Made by a program: the position numbers and the translations under genes
Origin: Pelomyxa schiedti
Lineage: Eukaryota; Evosea; Pelobiontida; Pelomyxidae
Reading direction: 5' to 3'
DNA: 33,444 bases
Assembly (NCBI GenBank): GCA_020536535.1
Contig: JAHLWZ010000982.1
Location: 1 to 33,444, forward strand
Notes under the pieces: generated by a model
What the model was told of the DNA's origin: nothing
The model's input: only the letters and a program-made list of their open reading frames with translations
Databases searched by the model: none
Shown here: in pieces, positions 1 to 12,500 of the stretch
How the letters are laid out: each line of letters opens with the position of its first letter
Position numbering within the stretch: the stretch's first letter is position 1

Positions 1-1730
1 AAAGTTGAGTGGGTCAAGAAAAAACTAGCTTGCAAAGAGGCATACCAATTACATATATCCATGTTAATTTACGTACAAAAATAAATGCAATTTCACAGCC
101 TGCTTCAAATGTCATAGCAAGAAGTGCAAATGGTTTCCGCCCAATAATCTTATCACTGATTGGGCCAAAGGGAATCGAAAAAATAACTGAGGTACCCATT
201 CGAATTAGGGAATAGATTGAAGCAGCCTACAGGAAAAGAATGTCAAGAATGACTCTTTGGGTACGAGGAGATACCGACGAGGCATCTGTAACACAAGCAA
301 TGTCAGCAAGCCAGTACTGACGATACACACTGGAAGTGGAGGCAAGGAACCAGCAGCCTCTTTTTATGATTCAGTATCAAATTTAAGTGTTAGATAAGTA
401 CGTCATTATAAGAGACAGCAGGAAGTCAGGGTGTTTTCTTGGAGAAAACGTATATGATTTGAAAAAGTTAACAATCATCACGAAGAAGTTCTTCACTCTG
501 CTTGAGAGTTGCTTTTGCGGGGGTGGGTGAGTTTATACAATACGGAACCCATACTTTAGATGCCACTAATACAGGATGCTCTGGTGGAAGATTCCAGGTT
601 CGTTCTTGCGCAAAAATTATTGTAGGAATTGTGCACACAATGACTGCGGCACAATAAAGCCCGCAGATGAGTTCTGTGGAAAGATCAAACGAGGTCAGCA
701 TAAAACCTTCCGAAAGGTCTTAGAAGGAGGTCAATCGAACTGGCCAAGTTACCAATTGTAGTCCCTCCAAGAGTGGCAATAGACGAGGATGCAGAGCCCA
801 TCCCATGCTGAGAAGAAGGGCATATGTCCGGGAGTAATGCTGACATTGTTGATGAGCCAATAGCAATTCCAGTGAATGTGATGAAGTAGCTAAGCAGAGT
901 GATTGACATTTTTTTGAATGACAGGAAATACCCCAGAAGCAACACAGAGAGAAGTTCAAAAATGTCCCCAAACAGAAAACCAAGGAGTCCAATTAAAATT
1001 ACGACCGATGCAAGGATCACAAAAGGGCGCCGTCTTCCTTTTCATTTTGTTAGAGGATAACCTTAACTCAAGAATTTAAACCTAAACGACATACACATCT
1101 GTCACTCCAATAGATGCAAGCAACTCCAGAGAGCTCAAAAATGATGCTAATACCACCAGCAATTCCAACAATCGAAGCCGCACCAACAGGTTTGAGTTCC
1201 CGCACCACTGCTGGAAGAAGGATGCCGGATAGACTACCAGAAATATGAATATCCAATCTCGAAATATAATATAACAACTATTTCACATAAATGGAGGGTC
1301 GGGGGTAGCATTCAAGTTGAATGCTTGCAACTTACCTTTGCTGAATGACGCCGCTCCCAATAAGCCATGTCATACTAAGCAATAGTCTCCACCACGGCTT
1401 CGGCGATATGAATTCGGTTGAGTCCAACTTGTCATGATGATGATGGTGGTGGTGCTGCTGCTGCCGCCCCGCGCCCCCGCACTCACACCCACCATCACCA
1501 TCACCCTCACCCCCTTCCTCCGACGACGCCGCCTCCTCCTCCTCCTCGATGTGCTGCTGCTGGTGGTGGTGGTGCTGAAGCAGCGGGGTACACGGGCTCC
1601 CTGCTGCCTCTGAAGCCTCCTCGTCCTCCCCATCCCCCTCCTGCTCGTTGCTTGTTGTCGTAGTCCTCCTCACCCCCCCACCACCGCCAGGTCCCTCGTC
1701 CTGCCCGTCCCCCCCTTCATTGTCACTCAT
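1..1730 (-). CDS. SLC45/GPH-like major facilitator transporter, 5' part (runs off left edge)
   Basis: A multi-pass membrane transporter, probably a proton- or cation-coupled sugar carrier of the SLC45/GPH type; the substrate cannot be read from sequence. Splicing joins exon 1 (1730-1336) to exon 2 (starting at 1257) across a 78-nt intron. A second intron of about 44 nt then restores the loop 2-3 signature, reading SDRCVCRLGRRRPF, which is typical of SLC45/GPH proteins. The first transmembrane region follows SPKPWWRLLLSMTWL. A later exon gives several hydrophobic segments and ALLPDICPSSQHGMGSAS, a usual MFS loop. Near the left edge GPISDKIIGRKPF is the equivalent motif of the second half. The ATG at 1730 is the first real start, since the open frame above it begins with TTG. 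The first 115 or so residues are hydrophilic and rich in Glu, Gly and His, including a run of seven His. The 3' end of the gene is outside the window. Confidence 0.75.
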
Positions 1731-1906
1731 GTGATTCGTCGTTGTCCTTTGCGAAGGAGAATGCAAAAATTGGGTTCAGAGCAGATCTTGATGCAAAAGT
1801 CCCATGGTAGGAGGTCGCCTTGCCATTGTTTTCATCATTTTTGGGTTTTTGGTGGTGGACGTGACAGTACGGCAAAAAATCTTCACCTTGGAGGCGTGCT
1901 TTTAAG

Positions 1907-3184
1907 TTATGGGATTTTGTTGTTGGTAGTGGTCCTAGCCCTCTTTGGAAACATTAGGCCACGAGAGAGTGGCTCGAATGAGATGAAGGCCTTGGGTAGG
2001 CTGGTTATTCTGGTGAAGGACTTTGTCAGCATGGTGAATGAAGGGTGCTCAAGGTCACCGGCAGTGAGGCAGCAGAGGTCGACAGCAGACACTGTGGATT
2101 CGCAGTTACCGGGGGACTGGTGGAAAGACGGTGTGAGGCAGAACCCAGTGGTTGAGAATGTGGAACCCGATGGCGCGCTTCCGGCGATACTGGGGGGTGC
2201 TGTGGGGTCGTCGGCACTGTAGACTAAGTAGTCGCCTCTCTCTTGGGTGTGGATGTGGTTGTCCCCAACTATCTGGGTGTATATGAACAAGGGGATTGCG
2301 GTGTCTGTGCCTGTGGTTAGGTTGACTATGAAGCTGGTGGAGGCGTCCCGCAGTACCATGAATGGAGCACCTCTATGAGACCAGAAAAGCCCTGGGATGT
2401 AGTGCGAGCACGTATCTAGCAGCGGGCCGGAGTACTCGATGGTCCTTGTGATGGTTTCATATTCGCCTTGGTACCACCGAGAGAGGTCCGCAGTATGTAC
2501 GCGCAGTGAATCCCAGGGGTAGTCAAGGAAGGTAAGTTCATTCCCATAGGCTATTGAGGAGTCACTGTGAGAAAACTGGAAGAGTGATGTAAATATGGAC
2601 TTCAATGGAAATTGCACGTGTGGCTCTTGCTGAGGAACCGCCTCTTTCACTTGCCAAATGTGAAAGCATTTTGCAGGTTCTGTGTAAGCCACAATCCAGT
2701 TTTGGTTACATTTAACATCGAACTTGTTAATACAGTGAGCAAGTGATGTTGTCCAGGCCGTTTTCTTGTTACAACCCAGCCTTCTACCAACGAATTCTTC
2801 CCTCCATAGCAAGAAAGTGTCGGTATATCCATTCTCCGGCCTCTTGTCCATCATCAACCATACGCTGCCATACTCGTCGAGCTGTCCAACCACCTGGATT
2901 GCAGCAAGTGACTGCTCATACACACGCCACGGATTTTCGCAAATACTGCCAATCGGTGACAAGCAAAAGGTGTACAAACCAGAAGCAGCCTCAAAAAACA
3001 GCCTACGGCGCGCACAAGGCCGCAGTCCCAAAACGTATTTGCCAATCTCGTGCAGCACAAACGAAGTGACACGAACTGCTGGAGAATTGACACCACAACG
3101 GGCCACAGCCGCCGCACACAGGGCCGCTGCTTGGCCTATGGCATCGCATTTAGGAGGCGGCTGGAGAAACACAACATCTTCCAT
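1907..3184 (-). CDS. Intronless 425-residue orphan protein
   Basis: A single uninterrupted frame from an ATG at 3184 to a TAA at 1907. I do not recognise a family. The N-terminus has a helical stretch (AIGQAAALCAAAVARCG) followed by FVLHEIGKYVLGLRPCARRR. The middle (residues about 90-330) is rich in Trp, Tyr and short beta-like segments such as NWIVAYTEPAKCFHIWQV and YGSVWLMMDKRP, which could be a beta-propeller, but no WD or kelch signature is clear. The last 100 residues are Ser/Thr/Pro-rich. There is no signal peptide and no obvious membrane span. It has no introns while the neighbouring HECT, VPS4 and UTP15 genes have many. It is followed on the same strand, after about 175 nt, by the transporter gene. 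It may belong to an expanded lineage-specific family. Length and codon-like continuity make a real gene very likely; function is unknown. Confidence 0.75.
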   Translation of the reverse strand: MEDVVFLQPPPKCDAIGQAAALCAAAVARCGVNSPAVRVTSFVLHEIGKYVLGLRPCARRRLFFEAASGLYTFCLSPIGSICENPWRVYEQSLAAIQVVGQLDEYGSVWLMMDKRPENGYTDTFLLWREEFVGRRLGCNKKTAWTTSLAHCINKFDVKCNQNWIVAYTEPAKCFHIWQVKEAVPQQEPHVQFPLKSIFTSLFQFSHSDSSIAYGNELTFLDYPWDSLRVHTADLSRWYQGEYETITRTIEYSGPLLDTCSHYIPGLFWSHRGAPFMVLRDASTSFIVNLTTGTDTAIPLFIYTQIVGDNHIHTQERGDYLVYSADDPTAPPSIAGSAPSGSTFSTTGFCLTPSFHQSPGNCESTVSAVDLCCLTAGDLEHPSFTMLTKSFTRITSLPKAFISFEPLSRGLMFPKRARTTTNNKIP

Positions 3185-3510
3185 ACTGTCGTAGACACAA
3201 CGTCAACGTGCACGATTTTCGCTCAAAGGGATGTGATGCCCCTCGGTTTTTTTTTTTTTTTGGATTTGTGATGTCTGTTTGACAGCTTCACTTGTTGGGA
3301 GTTGGCACTAGTTGCCTGCGGTGTGTGTCATTGGGAGAATCTGACAGTCTCAGGAAGACAAGTGCCTCTCCAACTGCAGAAACCCAAAATCAAACAACCA
3401 AAAAAAAAAAAAAAAACCCACCCAAAGAGCGTGGTGCCGCGGATAAACGACAACCAAGTCAACAAAGCAACGCACACCGACACCAGCACAACCTAGATCT
3501 CGACTGCGGA
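3185..3510. promoter_or_regulatory. Divergent intergenic spacer between the orphan and the HECT ligase
   Basis: The start codons at 3184 (minus) and 3511 (plus) face away from each other, so this stretch must hold both promoters. It has a run of 15 T at 3247-3261 and of 17 A at 3400-3416. These are homopolymers that could exclude nucleosomes, or simply 5' UTR. I see no convincing TATA box. An open frame continues upstream from 3511, but it is full of Lys, Gln and Pro from the A-run and is probably UTR. Confidence 0.5.
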
Positions 3511-6500
3511 ATGAGGAACGCGTTTGGTGGTGACGACTCCGGGAGGAGAGCGGAGGAGTTCTTTTCCATGACGAGGAGCACCGGCGGGCTGCCTCCTCCT
3601 CCCCCGCCTTCATTTCTAGGGGACTTTGGCACAGGCATCAGCCTTGGCGGCGCGTCGGGGCTACGGCTGAGGATGGAAGGCGAAATTGAGGGGAAGGCAA
3701 AGGTGGCGGGCACTGATGGCAAGGACGGCGACGTTCCAAGTTGGACCAGCTCCCAGCTGGAGTCCACCAAGGAAGAAGACTCAAAGTGGCTGTCGATGAG
3801 GGTGGGCTTGACTCGTTATAGAGAGACGAACGGCACTAACTAGCGATTTAGGAAGAAAGTATCATTTTCAATGAAAGCTACTGCACAAAGAAATACATGG
3901 AGCTAACTGACGATGACCAAAACGACCCTGATGCAAAGCTCCTGTCCTTTTTAGATGAAATTTCCGAAGATTTAAAGTCTAAGCCCCTGGAGGTATTTTT
4001 CTTTCTTTGGGCTTCTGAAACGAAATACAGAAGCACAAGCACAAGAAATCCTTGGACAGTGAAACCAGTTGGAAAATTATTCTTGGGTCATCTCCATCTG
4101 TCCCTTCAGCAGACCATGATAGTGATGATATTGGTAAAAGGGCTGCAAGACAACTTTTGCAACAGTTGCTTCAGCTTTACCGGAGGTTCGCCATTTTTTT
4201 TATGTATCTTTGCCTGAGGTTTTTTAAGTCCAGGGTTGGCATTTGCCTCTGCATTGCAAAAGCGCATGATGGTTCAAAAACGCATGCATACGGCTTATAT
4301 GCGCGAAAGTATGCGCAAAAAGCAAGACAAGGTATAGAATTCCACTTCATGCAAAGGAATTTAACTGCAGTTAGACTAGTAACCAAGTCAGTAGCACTGG
4401 AAGCAGTAAAACTCCTTCAGCACCTTTTGTTGTCCGATTGGCTTTGATGAGCACATTCCAACTTCTTCAATCACTTGAATCTGTTCCAGGCATTAACCAT
4501 GCAAAACTTTGCACAGATATACTTGGGACACTCATTGATATCTTGAGTGTGTATATGGTTAGTTTACACTTCATAATATTTTCTACAGAAACTGTTGGAC
4601 CATTGGGATTACATGATGAAGCTCAGGATTGCATATCCATGGTTTTGAAATTCATATTATCACGCCCAGAAAAGACACCTCAAGTCTTTTACTTCCCTGA
4701 CCTCTTCTAAAGTAGTTAATGTAATAAAAGATTCTGGAAGCTCTTACTGGTGTTTCTGTATTGCTTGGAGATACAGATAAACTCTTGGAGCTTATAAACA
4801 TCCTCCTCTCAGTGAAACAGCTTCAAACTGCGACGATGTCTGAGGGATCCTGTGCTGACTCCATCCCTAAAATTGACACGTGGCCATTTTTGCAACACCT
4901 AGCAAATCATAACTTGGATATTACTCTGTCTGTCATGCTCCAGAAAGCAGTACAAGGTTATTCCCCTAATTTCCAATACATTTCACTTAACAGAGAATTC
5001 CCCAGAATTTTTGACATCTAATGCCCCTCCTGAGCCAGTTCCAACCTCGCCAAGTGCCAATGGGCCAAGTGTTTCCTTGGTTTGCAATTCCTCACCAGTA
5101 ATAATATATCTAAGATGTTGCAGCCATCATGGAGTGCCATTGCTTCCGATGGAACTCATATCTTCATATTAGATGATACAAATGGTACTTTGAATAATCT
5201 CTTAAGGTGTCTCATAAAAACTAGGTCTCGTCAAGGTTGGCACTGGCTTCAATAACAGCATTCAAGGTCATGTCTATGACTGTAATTCTGAGCTTAAACC
5301 AAAAGTTGCCAGCAAGAAGAAAAGGCACTTTTATTTTCAATCAATTCACCCATTGTAACTCCCCAAGGTGGCTTTGTTGTATTGGGAAGTTTCTCTATGC
5401 ATCTTCCATTGAGGAGGAAACAACTCCAGCAAATCCTGCCTCATCATCTGAAGGAGCCCCAGCAGAGCGACCAACCTCAGTAAGTGATGATGTCCAGATG
5501 GAGAATTCTCAGTCTGCAACCACCTTTGTGAGCATCACTGTCATATCCTGTGACACTCTTCAAGTTGTCAAGTCCATAAAGTGCTGTTTACCTGAAGTAT
5601 ACACGACCTCAACAGCACAAAAACAATCCTCAAATTCCAGCTCTTCCAGCCCATACACACTTTCACATTCTGCCTTTTGTTCAGGTGAGGCTGGGCACCT
5701 AACTTCTTTCTTTGTGTTTACTCTTTGTTCAGATGGACAGTTTATTTTCATTCAAACGAAGAGAGAGACCAAGGAATCTACAACAAACCCAGCACCAGTT
5801 GTGGTAAGTTACAGTGGCAGTGGCAGTATTTCTTCAGGCGCTTCATCCCCCTCGTCCACCAAAACTTCTTGGTGGCTGGAGGTCTTTGATCCATCTGTGA
5901 TAACAGGTGATGGGAAAACTGCAAAATAAATGTCATTTACACATTTCAGATGAAACTGCAAAACACATTAAATCTCTAGAACTTTTCGGGCCAATGCCTG
6001 AGTCAACAATCCTGCCAGCCAAACACACACCAAAGACATCAGACCCAAAAGGGACACCAGGTTTGCCTCTGCACGTTTTATTCATTCTTCTAACTCGTAC
6101 TCGTACAGAACCTGCATTCACTGCCCAGCTATTTGAAAAGGGTTACCCATATGCCACCCCAATGCAATATGTGGTTATGTGTCCCCCCGAGGCCTGTAGC
6201 AGCACAACAGATTTTATGGGAAGAGTTTTTTCTCTTGACACTGGAAAACACTTGTGGGATGTCAACATGCACACAACCCCATTTGGCAAGTGTAAATTAC
6301 CAGTAAATCTGACTCACACACCTTAGGATTAAGCACATGTTATGACAGTGTGAACGATGTACTATGGAACTTTTCACTGAAGCATTCACACGTCGGCTGG
6401 TGGGCGAACATGGGTCCAAGGAATAAGACTGATATAATCCCGGAATCACTCTTTGCTCCTTCTCTCAAACTGCTGACACCTCTTCGTATGAACGCTATCT

Positions 6501-9500
6501 TTATTGTCTTACCTGACCCACAACGAAGAAACGGCGGGAATTATTCTTAGTCACATGGAGCGACTGGCGCGACAGCACAGCAGAAATGAGACTGAGGACA
6601 AAAACCATTCATTTGACTCATTATCTCATCCTCTTTGTCTTGTTGTGCATCCCGTTCCGTCGTTCTTCAGGTGTCTATTTCCATCTTTGTATGACAGCTT
6701 TATTTTAACATTTTCACAGTACAATTCATGAAGTTTTGACAAAATTGGTGGAACTATTCCTACACTCATCTTCAAATGAAAAGCCACTCGCAATCAAAAT
6801 GCTAATTTCCATATTAAGAGTGGTACATTGCAACATCAGGTCTCTGATTGTAGAGCCACCTCCATCCGTTGACGCGGGTATGTTATAGTGTAGTGAGATA
6901 TGTATGACTCTCATTTACATTATGTAGAACTAGCTGTCCTCCTTCAAAAACTTCGGTGCCAGCTTGTGTCACTCCTTTCTTTACCAAACTCATCTGGTGA
7001 AGCCGACTTGCAGCAGGTCATATGTGCCACTCTGGCTAGTGGTCTTAATTTATTTTACCCCACTCGAGAAGATCAGCGAAATCTTTTACTCGATCTGATG
7101 TCCGCAACTGATGTGTGTTTCTCCATTACAAAGGATAGACATTAATTCGGAACACAGGCACAAAATAAATTGATTGAAGCTGTATTCACTGAAATTGGGT
7201 CCCATTCACTTGTAAAAGAGCTGTTGCAAGCGGATTCAAACCAAGAAGTACTGGATTTTTCCACAAAACATTGCATTAAAATACAAAAGAATAGCGCTCC
7301 GTCATGGGAAAGAGCCCAAAAAATCACTCTGTCTATCCTGGATTATGTTTTTTCGGAGGCAAAGCAGAGTATTGTGACCCTGAGTTCTCTTCAACACCTC
7401 ATCTCTACACCATTAGTTTCACCAGCCCTGAGGTATTCACCTGGAAACTTTAACCTACTTACCAAACATCAGGATGCTAATGGCCATTCAGCGTGAACTT
7501 GTAAGCTATCCTAAATACCAACACCTCTTGCTGCAGTTCGCAAAATATGCCCTGACGAAGAGCACGGAGTTGGTAAATTTTGTCCTGACACAGAAGAACA
7601 CAGCTGACAGTACCCGCTTCGAGAAGAACATAGATGCGGCAGTGAGAAATTCTTTCCTGGGAAACTGCATTCCATCACTTCTTATTACTCTATGCAGGTA
7701 TACTCTTCCTCCCTCCCCTTTCTTCACTAAAGAAATGAAGAAAACAATTTTGCGAACATACCCAAGTTGCGGGTGATGTACTACCAACACTTCTTGAGTT
7801 AATCTCGATCCTTGGAAAATTTAATGATAGATTACCGAATGTTAGCTCTTGCGACAAGAGCTACTTTGAACGAGTTCAAGTATCAGATAACCTCCCTCTC
7901 TTCAAGCTCATCCAGATTAGAAATCTGACGAGCAAAGAATTGTCATTGAATCTCAGCATCCCTATCCCCATGGTGCGAACCAAGTCAAGAGGTCAGTAAA
8001 AATCCCTGGAGCAGAGGCACTGTGCCTTACATTCAGCTCCAAGTGCCGCACAGTCAGTTCTTCTGATGCCCTTCAGGTACATTACTTTAATTTCCTCCCC
8101 CTTCTCATTTAAACAGGTTCTGAAAGGCTCATCCGAACCAATCAACAACAAGCCGGCTTTCTATGAAACCTCTTTTCCAACCTCTCCTATTGTGGTTCCT
8201 GGCAACCACATAACTTTTGACTTCAGGTTGGACAAACATGTATTGCAATAGTACTTACAAGTTCACAGTGCTTCCACAAAACCAGACTCCCCCATGAGCC
8301 CCCTCCAGAAGTCACAGCGATGGGGGTTCAAGTGCGTTATAGTCGGAGTTGGAAAAGGGGCCTCCATGCCTCTTATTGGATCCTGGATTTTAGATGTGCA
8401 ATGTGTTGCGGTTCTCTTGGCTTCTCGCATCACCATGTTGAATGTAGCTGCTGAACCTGCAACAGAACTGGAAAAGGATAACAGATTTTGGCTTAAGGTG
8501 TGGAACTCCCAAAAAAAAGTTAATCTAACAAAAAATTTTGTAGGACAAACTCCTGCTTGGTGGCTTTGTTGTACCTTTGTCACCACATAAGCCGTGTGCC
8601 CCTCCAGCAGTTTCCCCAGTATCATCTGCAGTTCAAGTTTCCCCAGTCCCTTCTGTGCCTACAGCATCTCTGTTTAGTGAGCATCCCCTTGGAATCAATC
8701 CGTTCATCAGTGAGATATTAAGTGGTGAGGGTACAGGCGGGGCCTGCCTTCAATGGGTGCAAGCACATGCTTCCGGTAGAAGTCGCTACAGCAGGCTTGC
8801 CAAGTACTATACAATATTACACCATCTAAGCCCATTTACATTTCTACAGGCAAATTGAACAAGTTGAACGACATGTGGCAGCAACACTCATCCACCACCA
8901 CAAAGATATTCTTGCAGATGAACTCTCTAGGCACAGGGACTGGTCGCCTGCGGCAATACTGCCACCTCGCCTTATCAAGTCACTGTCAGATGTTGGGACC
9001 AAGATGTCACAGGTTGAACTGCCAATTTTCTTAATCCAGTTAACAGTGCATAGATAACTGGTTGGGTAGCATACACACTACAACGGGAAAAAGAGTGGAA
9101 TCAGTCAATAGATGATAAGGAGCCAAAGAAAGACTTTTTTGAAAGGCATGCTCTTCTGTTATCCCAATAACCAACAATATTCTTTAGGTTCGCCAATGTT
9201 CCACAGACACTAAAAGAAATGTGTGAAATCAAGAGAGTGGAGTATTCTAGTCTCGACCAGAATGCAACTATCACTAGGTTATGGAATACTCTGCAGGAGG
9301 ATATTGAACAGCATAAACCGTTTGTCTCCCTTTTTTTCGTTCTGTCATGTTGATGATCAATCACAGTTACGTACCTGTGTCTCAAGTTGTTGTTGGCCGA
9401 TGCAAGTTTCTCTTGTCTCTGGTGCCCTCTAAACGTGTTGTGAAGCCAACCAATATTCTTAGGAGGTGGATTTTCCCCTTCTCACAATTTGTGCTCAGTA

Positions 9501-12500
9501 AAAATAAGGTCTGCAAATCTAGCCTCACATACTCAGGATGGGATGGAAGTTGATTCTATCAGACATTCTACTCCTGCCCCTGTGAAGAGATCAAATACAT
9601 GTAAAATTTATTCTTTATTTTTCCTGGACAAACAAAATTAAAGATGATCCCGATATGGATAAGCACAAAACAAAAGAAGACGACCCTTCAATGTCACAGG
9701 AGGGTGGGATGCTAACACTCTTAGAAGCCTACAAGAACTGGTACAACTTCGTTGTGGTCTCTACTCTCCACCAATCACTTAAGGAAACAATGGCAATCTG
9801 AGGCCCATACAGACAAAGTTCATAGACAAACCGACCCTATGGAAGCCGTTTCAGTCTTCCTGAAAAGCTCAGTTGACGTTGAAAAGCTATTCACTTGCCT
9901 GTGCTTCCAGTCAAAGCGGGCGTTCAGACGCTTAATTGGTACTGAGTCTCCCATAGACGTTGAAAATATTAACAGCAATAGGACTACAACAGCTTGCCTC
10001 TCTTTTACCTCAGGGTAGTCTCTCCTGTGTCAAGCACCAAATACTTTGTCCTATCTCGCCTCCTCTAGCTTTTGGTGGACATGTTTTAGACAACATTCAG
10101 GTTTTTTTTGCTGACCACTCAACACGTTTGCTTACAGCTCTAAGCTTGCTGGGCATGAAGCTGTCACACAGGCAAGAACAATTTTCCATAGTATTCTTCA
10201 TACAGTTGCAACTGGTCTTCGGAAAGATGAAACTGGTAAACTTGCAGTACAGCAGAACTATAATCCTAACACATTTTAGATAGTATCACCAAGTTACTTA
10301 TGCTAAGGTTGTGTAGTACCGCCTTTGTGAAGGAAGACGCAACCCTCCTCCAAAACTTGGATGTTTTTAATATGCTTCTTGAGTTGGCTGTTAAGAAACC
10401 TCAAGGCCTTGTAAATATCCCAGGTTTTTCCCTTTCCCTGATCTTCTGCCTAGTTCGAAAAAGCATGCTGGATTGTCTTCTGTTATTTGTGTGCAAATGC
10501 AGCATCATGGAAGTTAACTGCCACATGCATTGATTCTACTTCCACTGTAACTACAGACGATGTTGGCTTCCAGCTTCAAACAAGCATTGTCAACTTGATT
10601 TGCTCAACCCTGAAAGTATAGTACTTTATTTTGAAATTTTCTAACAGAAGCAGTCTCTGTATCAGGAAAATGAAAGAGAATCCCAATGTTACGACTTAAT
10701 GCTACTTCTCCGCTTATTTGCCACAACTCAAGCTGCCAGAAGGTAGAGATTTCTTTATTTTTTTTGAACTTACCATTCAAAAGGGCTCTGAGTAAGATAG
10801 ACAACTTCCGGTGCCTTGTACTTAGTGTTACAAGTGCCACCTCCACTCCCCGACAAAAGCTCTTGGCTCTTTCCATGTGCAAGCAGTTTTTACCTTTCTG
10901 TGAGTTTTGTACCACTTACTAAAACGGTCTTACGACGGCTAGTGGTTGACATCAGTTTGGTAGAAATGCGTAGTGTCATGTCTGGCATTTTGGGATGTCT
11001 TGGAGTACATCTCATGCTACCGATTTCAGCTCCTGGTATTTATCCAACAATCTTTTATCATTGGCCCATTTTGCACTAGAGGATACGCAAATGGCAAACG
11101 TATCAGCTGCACCAACAGTCACTACGAATGTTAGCACTGGAAATCAAACCGACCGATCTCAACTGACTGGGAGCACTGCTGGGGATGAGGACAATCAGCC
11201 TTCTGCTGCACAACAGTGGCACCTCTACCTGATTTCGTACGGTTCTTCCTCTTCTTCTTCCAATGCCAGAAAGCTGATGGAAGTCTGCCACACTGCTGGA
11301 ATTCTGGTAAACCCCTTTTCTAAGAGTGTGGGTAGAAACCTAATCTGACCCAGGATTCATTTTTACCTGCTGCAGCAGCTACAAATTCCAGCTACAAACG
11401 ACAACTTGCCGAAATTTGGGCAAAGCAGTTCATTGAATCCCTGGATCATGTTGGCATCCTATTTGATTTCATCTTTTCGTAGAGCTAATTAATGTAGGGA
11501 CCACAACTTCTGAAAGCAGGCAGCAAAGCTGACTGCGACAAGATGGCGAAAGCTCTTGTATCAGATCAAGGATATGCCGGAACTGTTCTTGTCATTCCGG
11601 CACCAACTGAGGCCACAGACAAAACCTCAACTGATTTGAGAAAAGCCAAATTGCAGAGGAACAATGTCCGTCAGGAAAAAGGGCTTTACCAATCTGCACA
11701 GCCAAGATATGGATGCTCAACAGCGATGTCTGTAGCCAGTGAATGTGTTAGCTTGTTAAGAATGCTTCTGTCACTTCAAAAAGTATCTTCTATTGGTGGT
11801 GGCATATGGTCCACGGAATGCACTAATCTTATAACCTCTGGAATGTTAGAAATCACTCCAGGTACCCAATAATTACTGTATGTTAGATGCTGACTGGAAT
11901 AGATGTCAAGTACACACAGGCAGAATCAATTCAGCGTGGGGTTGCTGCACTTGCAGTTTGTGGTGGGTTTGCGGAAACTTTGCGAGTGGGTGGCCATGTG
12001 GTGATTTCCCAACCAACAGCAACTCTGCACAACAAGACAGGTTGGTAACCTTTCAACCTTCGTAACCTGACAGCATTTTAAGGAGTCGTCACACACTACA
12101 CTTTTGGTAGTTCCAAAGCACAAGTTCTTGTTGAAGGAGATGCCTCCAAGATTTCCCAGGAAGTGGATGTAATCCACCTTAAACCGGCACCAGAGACCCC
12201 TTTTGTGCCTGACATGCTACACATGACACCAAAGATTCTCAACCATCTTATGCTTTTGGTTGTGAATATTCATAAGAATGCTGTGTGTTTCCTTAACTCT
12301 CTGGAAGTACTCTAACACTATCCAAATCAGGTTATCGACTTGGCCACAGTCCATACAATACAACTTTATGCAACAAGGGCAGTTGCTAATGCTTTGAGGG
12401 ATATGACTGTTCAAGACATGCTCTTTGAAAGTGAACTGCATTCCTCTTATATTGCTCATCTTGTGGAATGTACTCTGAAGGGAACACCAGGTAAGAGTGC

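Noticed and set aside
1418-1663. Pro/His-rich plus-strand frame
   Set aside because: It is the complement of the His/Glu/Gly-rich repeats at the start of the transporter; repeat DNA is often open on both strands.
1907-3184. Intronless orphan as a processed retrocopy
   Set aside because: No poly(A) tract follows its 3' end (no T-run on the plus strand just below 1907), and no target-site duplication was noticed.
2743-3194. Plus-strand open frames of 108 and 142 codons opposite the 5' half of the 425-residue gene
   Set aside because: They lie fully antisense to a longer frame with better composition, and neither shows a domain or sensible start context.
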